Assembly (NCBI RefSeq): GCF_965230735.1
Contig: NZ_OZ246016.1
Coordinates: forward strand, 1,984,001 to 2,048,000
Length of the DNA: 64,000 nucleotides
Origin: Motiliproteus sp965230735
Lineage (GTDB): Bacteria > Pseudomonadota > Gammaproteobacteria > Pseudomonadales > Balneatricaceae
Reading direction: 5' to 3'
The translations under genes were made by a program, and so were the position numbers. Below, one piece after another: positions 25,225 to 34,912 of the stretch. Below the pieces are notes generated by a model, which saw only the letters and a list, made by a program, of their open reading frames with translations, did no database searches and was not told the DNA's origin. The first letter of the stretch is position 1. Every line of letters begins with the position of its first letter.

Positions 25225-26700
25225 CTAGCCGTTCTGCTTCAAAAAATGCTCGGCTTGGCGATCAATCAGGGTCTGATAATCACGATTCAGGCTGGCGATC
25301 AGTAGGGTGTCCTGATCGAATTTGCGGTAGCTGGCACTGTCGAGCAGCCGTTGTTGCAATTCATCGATCTGGTACAGCTCGGTATGGGTGATCAGATCGT
25401 TCTCCTGAATCTGATCGCTCAACAGCAATGCGTCCTCGGCCATTCGGTCAAACTCACGAATCGGACCGCAGAGCAGCACCAGCTTCATATTCAGTGCCGG
25501 AGAGAAATTGTGGATCGCTTGGCTGTTGATACCGCGGTAGAGGGCGTTGAACAGCTGGGCGGCGCACAGGGCATTGATACCGTGGCTCTGATCATCGGAT
25601 AACGGCGCGAAGCGCACGCACCAGTTACCCAGCGCATCATCTTCCAGCAGACCTTTGTAGAGTCGGGCGACCTGTTGCAGCGAGTTGTAATAACGTGTCA
25701 GCAGCTGTTCACGCTCGGTCGTGGTCAGGGTGTCGCTGCCACCGACATGGTGGTTGACGTAAAACAGGTAGCCGCGGGGGCCTGTGTCCACGACTTCCGC
25801 TTTGTCGGTGTCGGTGTCGGTGTCCTGTCCGATCACCTCAGCCTCCGCCGCAGCATGGGGCGGGATCGACTCTGCTGACGGATCCGCCGTGGTATCGGTT
25901 TGAGCAGGCTTGGGTACGCCATCGTCCAGGATGGCGTCAGCCGTTAGCTCCTGAGACGTCTGCTTAGCTGTGTCCTCTGCACTGTCAGGCTGAGGATTCT
26001 TGTTGGTCTTGGTGCTGTTCTCCGCCGGGTCTTCGATACTTGAACGGGGCTCGCAGAAGTGCTGGTTTAACAACTGCATCATCGGCGCCAGCTCATCATG
26101 GCGCTGGTGCTCAAGCGCTGGCGGGCGGTGGCCGTGGTTAATCTGCACGATGGTATGGACCAGCGCCTTGGTCGGTCGCCCCAGATGGCGTCCAAGCCAG
26201 ATCAGCGCCAGCAGCAGAAAAATCAGAGCCGCCCCTAGCGCCGCCAGGCTTAGCGGTAACAGTTCGCTGATCTGGTAGATGGAGCTGCCGGGGTTGAGGT
26301 GCAGTCTCAGGCTGCCTAGCTGGGTTTGTTCGGCCCGAATCGGTAGGCTCAGACTCATCTCACTGGGCTTGCCGACCTGGGATAGGTAGTCGCCGTTGCT
26401 GTTGAGGATCTCTGCCCCCTGGATCTGTTCCAGGCTGGTCAACTGCTGCAGGATGATCGACAGACTTAGTTCATCATCGGCCAGCATCAGTGGTGCGGCG
26501 CTCTGGCTGGTTTGTTCGGCCAGGGCCTGTCCCAACGTCATCAACTGGTGTTCGCTGAAACTGCGCTGTTCGTGGCTCAAGGCGACACTGAACAGCAGAA
26601 CGCCGGCCAGCAGCGCGGTACCGACGGCTAACCAGATTTTGCGGCTTAGGCTCAGGTGTTGTAGCAGCGGGGCGAGCAGTGATGAGGGTGAAAATTTCAT
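25225..26700 (-). CDS. YtjB/Smp-like membrane protein with long disordered linker
   Basis: A 491-residue membrane protein. Transmembrane segment 1 (about residues 22-42) and segment 2 (about 148-170) bracket a periplasmic domain, followed by a HAMP-like helix pair (GRHLGRPTKALVHTIVQINHGHR). Next is an unconserved acidic linker of about 120 residues with a TDTDTD run, then a conserved-looking C-terminal domain from YLFYVNHHVG. The layout resembles the AhpA/YtjB (Smp) family, function unknown. The start is uncertain. I chose the ATG at 26700 (MKFSPSSLLAPL); ATGs at 26718 and 26751 are alternatives. It is divergent from proA. Confidence 0.6.
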   Translation of the reverse strand: MKFSPSSLLAPLLQHLSLSRKIWLAVGTALLAGVLLFSVALSHEQRSFSEHQLMTLGQALAEQTSQSAAPLMLADDELSLSIILQQLTSLEQIQGAEILNSNGDYLSQVGKPSEMSLSLPIRAEQTQLGSLRLHLNPGSSIYQISELLPLSLAALGAALIFLLLALIWLGRHLGRPTKALVHTIVQINHGHRPPALEHQRHDELAPMMQLLNQHFCEPRSSIEDPAENSTKTNKNPQPDSAEDTAKQTSQELTADAILDDGVPKPAQTDTTADPSAESIPPHAAAEAEVIGQDTDTDTDKAEVVDTGPRGYLFYVNHHVGGSDTLTTTEREQLLTRYYNSLQQVARLYKGLLEDDALGNWCVRFAPLSDDQSHGINALCAAQLFNALYRGINSQAIHNFSPALNMKLVLLCGPIREFDRMAEDALLLSDQIQENDLITHTELYQIDELQQRLLDSASYRKFDQDTLLIASLNRDYQTLIDRQAEHFLKQNG

Positions 26701-26825
26701 GCGCGAAGGCGGCATCCTGATAACGGGCGGCAAAAGCGTAGCGGGCATCATAACAATTCGTTGCCGGTGGGTGTAGCACGGCTGGCGTCAGTTGTCGTTC
26801 GTGCTGGGATTGGGAGGCTTTCGAG

Positions 26826-26855
26826 CGTGAAATAGCCATGGCGGCTCGCTATAAT
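26826..26855 (+). promoter_or_regulatory. Candidate promoter of proA
   Basis: A perfect TATAAT lies at 26850-26855, about 30 bp before the proA start codon. The -35 region (around 26826-26832, GTGAAA-like) is weak. The spacing to the gene gives a short leader of about 24 nt. Confidence 0.5.
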
Positions 26856-26885
26856 GGTCCGTTTTACACCGGCAAGAGAGAAACC

Positions 26886-28142
26886 ATGGACGTCAAACAC
26901 TATATGGCGCAGCTGGGAGCCCAGGCGCGTGAAGCGGCGGGGCTGCTGTCCCGTGCCGATACCGGCGCCAAGAACGCTGCGCTGCTGGCGATGGCACGGG
27001 CGATCGACAGCTCGCGCGAGGCGCTGATCGAAGCGAACCAATTGGATTTAGAGAACGGCCGCAACAACGGCCTGGACGCGGCGATGCTGGACCGCCTGGA
27101 ACTGACACCAGAGCGGATCGATACCATGGTTGAAGGCCTGAAGCAGGTGGCGGGATTGCCGGACCCGGTGGGTGGCATTACCGACATGAACTTTATGCCG
27201 TCCGGTATCCAGGTCGGTAAGATGCGCGTGCCGCTGGGGGTGATCGGGATCATCTACGAATCACGCCCGAATGTAACCGCTGAAGCGGCCAGCCTGTGCC
27301 TGAAGTCCGGTAACGCCACGATCTTGCGCGGTGGCTCCGAAGCGATCCATTCCAATCAGGCGGTAGCCGCCTGTATCCGTGCCGGTCTGGTGGAGGCGGG
27401 GTTGCCGGAAGCGGCGGTGCAGGTGGTCGAGACCACCGATCGTGCCGCCGTGGGTGAGCTGATCACGATGCCTGAGTTTGTCGATGTGATCGTCCCCCGG
27501 GGTGGTAAGGGCCTGATCGAGCGGATCAGCAACGACGCCAAAGTCACCGTGATCAAACACCTGGACGGCATCTGCCACGTCTATATCGACGCCGAAGCGG
27601 ATCCGAAGAAGGCGCTGGATATTGCCCTGAATGCCAAAACCCACCGCTACGGCACCTGCAACACCATGGAAACCCTGTTGGTGAACTCGGTGGTGGCCGA
27701 TCTGATGTTGCCGGAGCTGGCCAAGGCCTACGCTGAAAAAGGCGTTGAGTTGCGTGGTTGTGAGCGTACCCGTGAGGTGCTCAACGATGCCGTGGCTGCC
27801 ACCGAAGAGGATTGGTCAACCGAATACCTGGCACCGGTACTGGCGATCAAGGTGGTCGATTCGATTGACGAGGCGATTGCCCACATCAACCGCTACGGCT
27901 CCCACCATACCGATGCGATCGTGACCGAGAACTATACCCTTAGCCGCCGTTTCCTGACCGAGGTGGATTCCAGCTCGGTGATGGTCAATGCGTCGACCCG
28001 TTTTGCTGACGGCTTCGAGTATGGCCTGGGCGCCGAGATTGGTATCTCGACCGATAAGATCCATGCCCGTGGTCCGGTTGGACTGGAAGGGCTGACGTCG
28101 CAGAAATACGTGGTGCTCGGTGACGGACATATCCGCCAATAA
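26886..28142 (+). CDS. proA: Gamma-glutamyl phosphate reductase
   Basis: Converts gamma-glutamyl phosphate to glutamate semialdehyde with NADPH, the second step of proline synthesis. The 418-residue protein has the aldehyde-dehydrogenase-like fold: GVIGIIYESRPNVTAEAASLCLKSGNA, IVPRGGKGLI, and the catalytic cysteine in HRYGTCNTMETLL. The ATG at 26886 follows a GAGAGAAACC ribosome site. An upstream in-frame ATG overlaps the promoter and is rejected. proB is not adjacent. The 3' end overlaps nadD by 23 bases. Confidence 0.97.
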   Translation: MDVKHYMAQLGAQAREAAGLLSRADTGAKNAALLAMARAIDSSREALIEANQLDLENGRNNGLDAAMLDRLELTPERIDTMVEGLKQVAGLPDPVGGITDMNFMPSGIQVGKMRVPLGVIGIIYESRPNVTAEAASLCLKSGNATILRGGSEAIHSNQAVAACIRAGLVEAGLPEAAVQVVETTDRAAVGELITMPEFVDVIVPRGGKGLIERISNDAKVTVIKHLDGICHVYIDAEADPKKALDIALNAKTHRYGTCNTMETLLVNSVVADLMLPELAKAYAEKGVELRGCERTREVLNDAVAATEEDWSTEYLAPVLAIKVVDSIDEAIAHINRYGSHHTDAIVTENYTLSRRFLTEVDSSSVMVNASTRFADGFEYGLGAEIGISTDKIHARGPVGLEGLTSQKYVVLGDGHIRQ

Positions 28143-28857
28143 TTCGCCGGAACAGGCATCGCCATCCAACTCGGTGGCGATGCTCGGCGGAACCTTTGAT
28201 CCGATCCATCATGGTCATCTGCGGATGGCGTTGGAACTGCGTGACCGATTGGGCTTTGCCCAGGTTCGGCTGGTTCCCTGTGCCTTGCCGGTACATAGGG
28301 AGTCCCCCGGCTGTAGTGCCGAACAACGTCTGGCGATGGTGCAGCTGGCCGCTGATGAAGAGGCCGGGCTGCTGATCGATGATTGCGAGCTGCGTTCAAA
28401 CCGACCCTCGTACAGCTTTGACACCCTCAGTTCGCTACGAGCCGAGCTGGGAGATGAGGTCAGTCTGACGATGGTGATCGGTACCGATTCACTACGTTCG
28501 CTCGACAGCTGGTATCGCTGGCAGGAGCTGCTGGGACTTTGCCATATCCTGGTGATCGCCCGTCCCGGCTGGCATCTCGAACCGGAGCATCCGGTGGCGC
28601 GCTGGCTGCTGCCCTATCAGGCCGAATCGGTTGAACAGCTGCACGCAACGCCCAGTGGCTCGGTGCTGCTGCTAACCCTGGCCGGGTTGGAGATCTCCGC
28701 CAGCGAGATCCGGCGCCAGATCGGCATCGGTCATTCGCCGCGCTATCTGTTGCCCGATTCGGTCTGGAACCATATTCGTCAACAACGGCTCTACCAAAAG
28801 GTGGATCCCTCAATAAACCCTGAACTGCCGACGGCAGACTCTATCACTGAGAAGTAA
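28120..28857 (+). CDS. nadD: Nicotinate-nucleotide adenylyltransferase
   Basis: Adenylates nicotinate mononucleotide in NAD synthesis. The nucleotidyltransferase motif is MLGGTFDPIHHGHLRMA, and the ISASEIR motif appears as LEISASEIRRQI near the C-terminus. The protein is 245 residues from the GTG at 28120, with an N-terminal tail of about 20 unconserved residues before the GGTFDP fold, so translation might begin slightly downstream. It overlaps proA and precedes rsfS by 9 bp, the common proA-nadD-rsfS-rlmH order. Confidence 0.96.
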   Translation: MTDISANNSPEQASPSNSVAMLGGTFDPIHHGHLRMALELRDRLGFAQVRLVPCALPVHRESPGCSAEQRLAMVQLAADEEAGLLIDDCELRSNRPSYSFDTLSSLRAELGDEVSLTMVIGTDSLRSLDSWYRWQELLGLCHILVIARPGWHLEPEHPVARWLLPYQAESVEQLHATPSGSVLLLTLAGLEISASEIRRQIGIGHSPRYLLPDSVWNHIRQQRLYQKVDPSINPELPTADSITEK

Positions 28858-28866
28858 CCCCAATTT

Positions 28867-29265
28867 ATGCAAACCCAAACCATGACTACTGAACAACTGC
28901 TGCAACTGGTCGAAACCGCGCTGGAAGACAACAAGGCGCGTGACCTGGTCTGTCTCGATGTTCGCGGAAAAAGCAGCGTCACTGACTTTATGGTGATTGC
29001 CAGCGGTTCATCCAACCGTCACGTCAAAGCCTCGGCCGACAGCGTCGTGCAGGCGGCTAAGCAGGCGGGCCTGCAGCCGTTGGGTGTCGAAGGGATGGAC
29101 AGTGCCGAGTGGGCGCTGGTCGACCTGGGTGATGTGGTCGTGCACGTGATGCAGGTTCACGCCCGTGACTTCTATGACCTGGAGCGCCTCTGGGGACCGG
29201 ATGCGGTCTCTGAGTCGGATACCGAGCAGGACGCTGCTCGGACCGGCGAACCTCGCCGTAACTGA
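28867..29265 (+). CDS. rsfS: Ribosomal silencing factor RsfS
   Basis: A 132-residue RsfS/YbeB-family protein. It binds ribosomal protein L14 on the large subunit and blocks subunit joining in starvation. Family hallmarks are ARDLVCLDVRGKSSVTDFMVIASG, VEGMDSAEWALVDLGDVVVHVM and the terminal REFYDLERLWG-like sequence (here RDFYDLERLWG). The acidic tail after residue 115 is not conserved. An internal ATG five codons in is another possible start. Confidence 0.96.
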   Translation: MQTQTMTTEQLLQLVETALEDNKARDLVCLDVRGKSSVTDFMVIASGSSNRHVKASADSVVQAAKQAGLQPLGVEGMDSAEWALVDLGDVVVHVMQVHARDFYDLERLWGPDAVSESDTEQDAARTGEPRRN

Positions 29266-29282
29266 ACCGCGGAACTTTCACT

Positions 29283-29750
29283 ATGCGGATTCGTCTGATC
29301 TGTGTCGGCACCAAGATGCCTGCCTGGGTGGAAACCGGTTATCAGGAATATGCCAAGCGGATGCCACCGGAGATGTCATTGGAGCTGCGCGAGCTGCCCC
29401 TGGGACATCGCGGCAAAGGGGCCGACCTGAAACGGGCGATCGCCAGCGAGGGCGATGCGATGCTGGCGGCTATCGGCAAAGGGGATCGGGTGATTGCGCT
29501 GGATGTGTTGGGAAAACCGATCAGTACCGAGCAACTGGCCAGTCAACTAGCTGATTTTCAGATGGAAGGCGGTAACCTGTCACTGCTGATCGGTGGTCCG
29601 GACGGGCTCGACCCACGCTGTCTGGCGTTGGCCGAGCGCAAGTGGTCGCTGTCGAAACTGACCTTGCCGCACCCGCTGGTCCGGGTGCTGCTGGCCGAGC
29701 AGCTTTATCGCGGATGGACCGTGTTGCAGGGACACCCTTACCACAAATGA
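29283..29750 (+). CDS. rlmH: 23S rRNA (pseudouridine1915-N3)-methyltransferase RlmH
   Basis: A 155-residue SPOUT-fold methyltransferase modifying pseudouridine 1915 in 23S rRNA helix 69. The knotted SAM-binding region is LSLLIGGPDGLDP and the C-terminus is LLAEQLYRGWTVLQGHPYHK, which is highly conserved. The start and length match the family. It is 17 bp from rsfS, and both act on the large ribosomal subunit. Confidence 0.98.
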   Translation: MRIRLICVGTKMPAWVETGYQEYAKRMPPEMSLELRELPLGHRGKGADLKRAIASEGDAMLAAIGKGDRVIALDVLGKPISTEQLASQLADFQMEGGNLSLLIGGPDGLDPRCLALAERKWSLSKLTLPHPLVRVLLAEQLYRGWTVLQGHPYHK

Positions 29751-29795
29751 ACCGCCTGATTTTACCCCCTTCGATCATTAGCTGCCCAAGCCCCG

Positions 29796-31703
29796 ATGCG
29801 TAAACCGGTCGCCTTAAAAGATCACCAGCGCGAGCGCCGTACGTTTCGGTTCCGTTCGTTGCTGGCGTTTGTCGTGGTAGTGCTGATGATGCTCGGCCTG
29901 ATCAGTCGCTTGGTCTACCTGCAGGTGGTAGAGCATGAGCGTTACCGCTCGCTGTCGGATCAGAATCGGATTCAGCTACAACCGGTGCCGCCCAACCGCG
30001 GGCTGATCTACGATACCAACGGCGTGCTGCTGGCCGATAACCGGCCCAGTCACAACCTGTCGTTGGTGAAGGAGCGGGTGCCGGACCTGGAGACCACGAT
30101 CGACGAACTGTCGAAGCTGGTTCAGATCACCGAACGGGATATCGAAGGTTTTCAGCGCCGGCTCAATCAACGCCGTCGCCCCTATGAAGCGGTGCCGCTG
30201 CGTTTTCGACTCAGCGAAGAAGATATCGCCCGGGTGGCGGTGAACTTCCATCGCCTGCCCGGGGTTCAGATTGATGCCGAATTGATCCGTTATTACCCCT
30301 ACGGCCAGTCGCTGGTGCACGCGTTGGGTTACGTGGGGCGGATCAACCAGCGTGAACTGGGCGAAGTGGATCAGCAAAATTACTCCGGCACCCACCATAT
30401 CGGAAAACTCGGAGTCGAACGTTTTTACGAAGACCAACTGCACGGCCGGGTCGGAGTTCAGCAGGTTGAGACCAACGCCCGAGGCCAGGTGTTGCAGGTG
30501 GTCGAGCGTGATGATCCGACGCCCGGGCGGGATCTGACGCTGTATCTGGATCTTGAATTGCAACAGGCCGCCGAACAGCTGCTGGGCGAACAGCGGGGCG
30601 CCGTGGTGGCGCTGGACCCCAACACCGGCGGCATTCTGGCGCTGGTTAGTACCCCTGGCTACGACCCCAATCCTTTCGTCACCGGTATCAGCGGGCGGGA
30701 TTACCGTGCCCTGCAGCAGCACGAGGACCTGCCGTTGTTCAACCGGGCATTGCGCGGACGCTATCCGCCGGCCTCGACGGTTAAGCCGATTATCGGGTTG
30801 GCAGCGATCGATTCCGGCACCGTGGGATTGGGCCATAAGGTCTGGGATCCGGGCTGGTACCAGATCACCAAAGAGGGGCGCTTCTATCGTGACTGGAAGC
30901 GGCAGGGCCACGGAATGGTGAATTTGCGCGATGCGATCGCCGAATCCTGTGACGTGTTTTTTTACGATATCGGTCACCGGATGGGGATCGATCCGATGTC
31001 GGATTACCTCGGCCGATTCGGTTTCGGCAAGATCACGACCCTGGACCTGCCCGAGGCCCACGGGGCACTGCTGCCGTCGCGGGATTGGAAAAAGGCGGTG
31101 CGTGGACGCTCCTGGTATCCGGGTGACTCACTGAACCTGAGTATCGGGCAGGGCTTTATGATCTCGACCCCGATGCAGCTGGCCACCGCGACCATGGTGA
31201 TTGCCAACCGTGGGAAATGGATCAATCCGCGGATGCTCAAGGCGATGTCCGGCGAGGATGAGCAGGGCAATCCATTTGTGCTGGATGTGCCTGAGCGTAA
31301 GCAGATGCCGGATATTGAGCTTAATCGTGACAGCTATTGGGACTATCTGCGCCGCTCGATGGTTGAGGTGATGCATGGCAAGAAGGGCACCGCAAGGCGC
31401 AGTGCCAAGGACAGCCCCTACAGGATCGCCGGCAAGACCGGTACCGCCCAGGTGGTACGGATCAAACAGGATGAAGAGTACGATGCCGAGAAGCTGGCTG
31501 AGCGGCACCGAGACCACGGCCTGTTTGTCGGCTTCGCACCGGCGGATAAACCCGAGATCGTGGTGGCGGTGATCGTCGAGAACGGCGGTGGCGGCAGTAG
31601 TGCGGCGGCCCCGGTGGCTCGGGAACTGTTCGATAACTATCTGCTGCGTGAATCACAGCTCCAGTCTCAGGAACAGCTGGCCGATAACGGAGGGGCGTCC
31701 TGA
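29796..31703 (+). CDS. mrdA: Penicillin-binding protein 2 (elongasome transpeptidase)
   Basis: A 635-residue class B penicillin-binding protein that cross-links peptidoglycan during rod elongation. A single N-terminal membrane anchor (about residues 20-42) precedes the pedestal domain with RGLIYDTNG. The transpeptidase motifs are PPASTVKP (active-site Ser), SCD in AESCDVFFYD, and AGKTGTAQV. The stop overlaps the rodA start by one base, and RodA is its glycosyltransferase partner. The cluster mrdA-rodA-mltB-rlpA-dacA is the standard rod-shape operon. Confidence 0.98.
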   Translation: MRKPVALKDHQRERRTFRFRSLLAFVVVVLMMLGLISRLVYLQVVEHERYRSLSDQNRIQLQPVPPNRGLIYDTNGVLLADNRPSHNLSLVKERVPDLETTIDELSKLVQITERDIEGFQRRLNQRRRPYEAVPLRFRLSEEDIARVAVNFHRLPGVQIDAELIRYYPYGQSLVHALGYVGRINQRELGEVDQQNYSGTHHIGKLGVERFYEDQLHGRVGVQQVETNARGQVLQVVERDDPTPGRDLTLYLDLELQQAAEQLLGEQRGAVVALDPNTGGILALVSTPGYDPNPFVTGISGRDYRALQQHEDLPLFNRALRGRYPPASTVKPIIGLAAIDSGTVGLGHKVWDPGWYQITKEGRFYRDWKRQGHGMVNLRDAIAESCDVFFYDIGHRMGIDPMSDYLGRFGFGKITTLDLPEAHGALLPSRDWKKAVRGRSWYPGDSLNLSIGQGFMISTPMQLATATMVIANRGKWINPRMLKAMSGEDEQGNPFVLDVPERKQMPDIELNRDSYWDYLRRSMVEVMHGKKGTARRSAKDSPYRIAGKTGTAQVVRIKQDEEYDAEKLAERHRDHGLFVGFAPADKPEIVVAVIVENGGGGSSAAAPVARELFDNYLLRESQLQSQEQLADNGGAS

Positions 31704-32848
31704 TGGGCGGGCAGGATTTTCAGCGCACCATGCCCGGTGCCCAGGTTCATTTCAGTCGCCGCCGTACCTGGTGGTCTTATACCCACCTGGATCCGATTCT
31801 GACCCTGCTGCTGCTGATCCTAGCCGGTTACGGCCTGTTCGTGTTCTACAGCGCCTCAGGCCAGAGCGAAGCGGCGGTTCAGCGACAGCTGATCCGCTAC
31901 GGCGTCGCTTTCGGCGCGATGCTGGTGATCGCCTGTACCTCACCCAGACTGCTGCGGCGCTGGGCACCCTGGGTATTCGGGCTCGGAGTGCTGATGCTGG
32001 TCGGCGTGTTGCTGTTCGGTGTCGGTGCGAAAGGGGCGCAACGTTGGCTGCAACTGCCGGGGCTGCCGCGCTTTCAGCCCTCGGAAATAATGAAGCTGGT
32101 GGTGCCGATGACGTTGGCCTGGTACTTCGCCGACCGGCCGTTGCCACCGCGGCTCAAACATACCTTTACGGTGTTGGCGATACTGATGCTGCCAACTCTG
32201 CTGATCGCCAAGCAACCGGATCTGGGAACCTCGTTGCTGATCGCAGCCAGCGGTATTTTTGTGCTGCTGTTGTCCGGAGTACTGTGGCGTTATGTGTTCA
32301 GTGCGATCGTACTCGCTGGCGCCTGTGTTCCGCTGTTGTGGATGCTGATGCGTGACTACCAGAAACAGCGGGTGCTGACCTTCTTGAATCCCGAAAGCGA
32401 TCCGCTTGGGGCTGGTTGGAATATTATCCAGTCCAAGACCGCGATCGGCTCCGGAGGTATTCACGGCAAGGGTTGGCTCAACGGTAGTCAATCGCAACTC
32501 GACTTCCTGCCCGAGAGTCATACCGACTTTATTATCGCGGTGATGGCCGAAGAGCTTGGGCTGGTTGGGGTACTGCTGTTGCTGGCGATCTACCTGTGCA
32601 TCATCGCCCGAGGACTATGGATTGCCAGTCAGGCCCAGGATACCTTCGGCCGCCTGTTGGCGGGCAGTTTGACACTGACGTTCTTCGTCTATGTGTTCGT
32701 CAATATCGGTATGGTTAGCGGTATCTTGCCGGTGGTTGGGGTGCCGTTGCCGCTGGTCAGTTACGGGGGGACCTCGATTCTGACCTTGATGGCCGGCTTT
32801 GGGATGATCATGTCGATCCATAGTCACCGAACCATGGTGACCCGTTGA
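31703..32848 (+). CDS. rodA: RodA, SEDS-family peptidoglycan glycosyltransferase
   Basis: A 381-residue polytopic membrane protein with about ten hydrophobic segments. SEDS hallmarks are GAQRWLQLPGLPRFQPSEIMKL, the loop KSKTAIGSGG-like sequence (here QSKTAIGSGGIHGKGW), LPESHTDFI and the final LPLVSYGGTS. It polymerises lipid II in complex with PBP2 during elongation. It is translationally coupled to mrdA. Confidence 0.98.
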   Translation: MGGQDFQRTMPGAQVHFSRRRTWWSYTHLDPILTLLLLILAGYGLFVFYSASGQSEAAVQRQLIRYGVAFGAMLVIACTSPRLLRRWAPWVFGLGVLMLVGVLLFGVGAKGAQRWLQLPGLPRFQPSEIMKLVVPMTLAWYFADRPLPPRLKHTFTVLAILMLPTLLIAKQPDLGTSLLIAASGIFVLLLSGVLWRYVFSAIVLAGACVPLLWMLMRDYQKQRVLTFLNPESDPLGAGWNIIQSKTAIGSGGIHGKGWLNGSQSQLDFLPESHTDFIIAVMAEELGLVGVLLLLAIYLCIIARGLWIASQAQDTFGRLLAGSLTLTFFVYVFVNIGMVSGILPVVGVPLPLVSYGGTSILTLMAGFGMIMSIHSHRTMVTR

Positions 32849-32960
32849 TGCTGATCACGAATAGGGTAAAGTTGCAGGCAGCTACTGAACCCTTGGCTGC
32901 GATTAAGGACTAAGTCGGATAACGCAGTTTTATATCAGCAACAAAAGCAACAAGAGCAAA

Positions 32961-34010
32961 ATGCCGATGATGGATGCAATTCCGGGGATTACCAAGGCGC
33001 GCAAAGCGCTACTGAGCGCATGTTTGATCGGGGTCGGCTTCGGCGCGACGCAACCGGTACTGGCTGCCGCCACCGATTACAAGGATCACCCTAAGGCCAA
33101 GGCCTTTATCGAGGAGATGGTCGAGAAAGGACTGGATCGAGACTTTGTTACCGGGTTGATCCACGACGCCAAACATCAGAAGTCGATTATCAAGGCGATC
33201 TCCCGACCGGCGGAAAAGCGCCTGACCTGGGGCGAGTACCGGAAGATATTTCTGGGACAGAGCCGTATCGATCAGGGCGTTGAATTCTGGAATCAGCACC
33301 GTGATACCTTGCGTCGTGCCAGCCAGCAGTACGGTGTCCCGGAAGAGATTATCGTCGCGATTATCGGTGTCGAAACCCGCTATGGCCGTCATGCTGGCAG
33401 CTATCGGGTCATCGATTCGCTGGCGACATTGGCATTCGACTACCCACCGCGCAGTAAGTTCTTTACTGGCCAACTGGGCGAGCTGATGCTGTTACTGCAG
33501 GAGCAGCCGCTGGATCCGAAGGCGATCAAGGGCTCCTACGCCGGCGCCATGGGGTTCGGACAGTTTATCCCCAGCAGTTATCGTCATTACGCGGTGGATT
33601 TCGATGCTGACGGCAGCATTGATCTGCTCAACAATCCGGTCGATGCGATCGGCAGTGTGGCCAACTATTTCAAGCGCCATGGTTGGCGCAGTGGTCAGCC
33701 GGTGACCTTAAGCGCCGCGCTGGATAAGCCGATCGAATCCGATAAGCTGAGCAAAAAGTTGAAGCCGATCGAGACACTGGCTCATTGGCGCAACCTCGGA
33801 TTGACGTTTGATCCGCAGCTGGCCAATGAGCTCAAAGCCACTGCGATGCGACTGCAGGCAGTCGATGGCGAGCAACATTGGATCGGACTGCATAACTTTT
33901 ATGTAATCACCCGTTATAACCATTCGCGACTTTATGCGATGGCGGTTTACCAGCTGAGTCAGGAAATTGCCGCGTTGAAGGCGAAACAGCAGCAGGTTGC
34001 CAACGGATGA
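32961..34010 (+). CDS. mltB: Lytic murein transglycosylase B
   Basis: A 349-residue periplasmic or membrane-associated transglycosylase that cleaves glycan strands to 1,6-anhydromuramic ends. An N-terminal signal (about residues 1-36, ending VLAAA) precedes the catalytic domain. The active-site glutamate lies in AIIGVETRYGRHAGSYRVIDSL, and the conserved SYAGAMGFGQFIPSSYRHYAVDFD segment follows. There is no lipobox cysteine, so this is a soluble form, like SltB1 of pseudomonads. The stop overlaps rlpA by four bases. Confidence 0.94.
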   Translation: MPMMDAIPGITKARKALLSACLIGVGFGATQPVLAAATDYKDHPKAKAFIEEMVEKGLDRDFVTGLIHDAKHQKSIIKAISRPAEKRLTWGEYRKIFLGQSRIDQGVEFWNQHRDTLRRASQQYGVPEEIIVAIIGVETRYGRHAGSYRVIDSLATLAFDYPPRSKFFTGQLGELMLLLQEQPLDPKAIKGSYAGAMGFGQFIPSSYRHYAVDFDADGSIDLLNNPVDAIGSVANYFKRHGWRSGQPVTLSAALDKPIESDKLSKKLKPIETLAHWRNLGLTFDPQLANELKATAMRLQAVDGEQHWIGLHNFYVITRYNHSRLYAMAVYQLSQEIAALKAKQQQVANG

Positions 34011-34837
34011 TCGGATTGCACCGGGTCGGATTGGCGTTGCTGGTGCTTGCCCTGGTCGGCTGCTCCGGCAGCGGATCGTCACGCTACAGCATCAAGCAGG
34101 ATCATGGCCCCAGCGGTCATGTCGATCTGTCCCATGTGCCCGATGCGGTTCCCCGCGATGAGCCTAAGAGTCGCGGCGGCAACAAATCTCCCTATACCGT
34201 ATTGGGCAAAAAATACTATGTGATGGACAGCGCACTGGGCTACAAGCAGCGTGGTACGGCGTCCTGGTACGGGAAGAAGTTCCACGGCCATAAGACCTCC
34301 AATGGCGAGGTCTACGATATGTACGGGATGAGCGCGGCCCATAAGTCGCTGCCGCTGCCGACCTACGTGCGGGTCACCAACCTGGCCAATGGTCGGCAGG
34401 TGATTGTCAGGGTCAATGATCGGGGGCCATTCCATGGCGCAAGGTTGATCGATCTATCCTACGCCGCCGCCTATAAGCTGGATATGCTCCGTCAGGGCAC
34501 GGCGCGGGTTGAGATCGAAGCGATCAGCAACACCAATTATCGACCGGCAACCCAGGCGTTGCACACTGCGCCGGTCAGTAGTGTGTCTCAGCCGGCCGCG
34601 GCCAGCCGCTATATCCAGGTGGGAGCCTATTCGAGCTGGAGCGCCGCCCAGAGCGTCAAGACTCGGGTCGAACTGTTGCTACAAGGTCAGAAGGTGGATA
34701 TCAGTAAGCGCGAAGGGGTGCCGGTGTTGTACCGGGTGCGCCTGGGACCATTGGGAATCGCTGCCAACCCCAGCGGGCTGTTAGGTCAGTTGGCACAGGA
34801 GGGGTTCGCCGATGCCCAGGTATTGGACTTGCCTTGA
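34007..34837 (+). CDS. rlpA: RlpA, septal-ring lytic transglycosylase lipoprotein
   Basis: A 276-residue outer-membrane lipoprotein with lipobox LALVGCS (Cys near residue 19). The double-psi beta-barrel domain carries GTASWYGKKFHGHKTSNGEVYD, AAHKSLPLPT and VNDRGPFHGARLIDLSYAAA, with the catalytic acid and His in the expected places. A C-terminal SPOR domain (RYIQVGAYSSWSAAQ) targets denuded glycan strands at the septum. It overlaps mltB by four bases, so the two lytic enzymes are coupled. Confidence 0.96.
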   Translation: MIGLHRVGLALLVLALVGCSGSGSSRYSIKQDHGPSGHVDLSHVPDAVPRDEPKSRGGNKSPYTVLGKKYYVMDSALGYKQRGTASWYGKKFHGHKTSNGEVYDMYGMSAAHKSLPLPTYVRVTNLANGRQVIVRVNDRGPFHGARLIDLSYAAAYKLDMLRQGTARVEIEAISNTNYRPATQALHTAPVSSVSQPAAASRYIQVGAYSSWSAAQSVKTRVELLLQGQKVDISKREGVPVLYRVRLGPLGIAANPSGLLGQLAQEGFADAQVLDLP

Positions 34838-34912
34838 TCCATTCGCTAACCTTCATCGGCTTTAGAGCGCCACAATTTTTCAGTTATTGTTTGTTTCCAA
34901 AGTAGAGTCATT

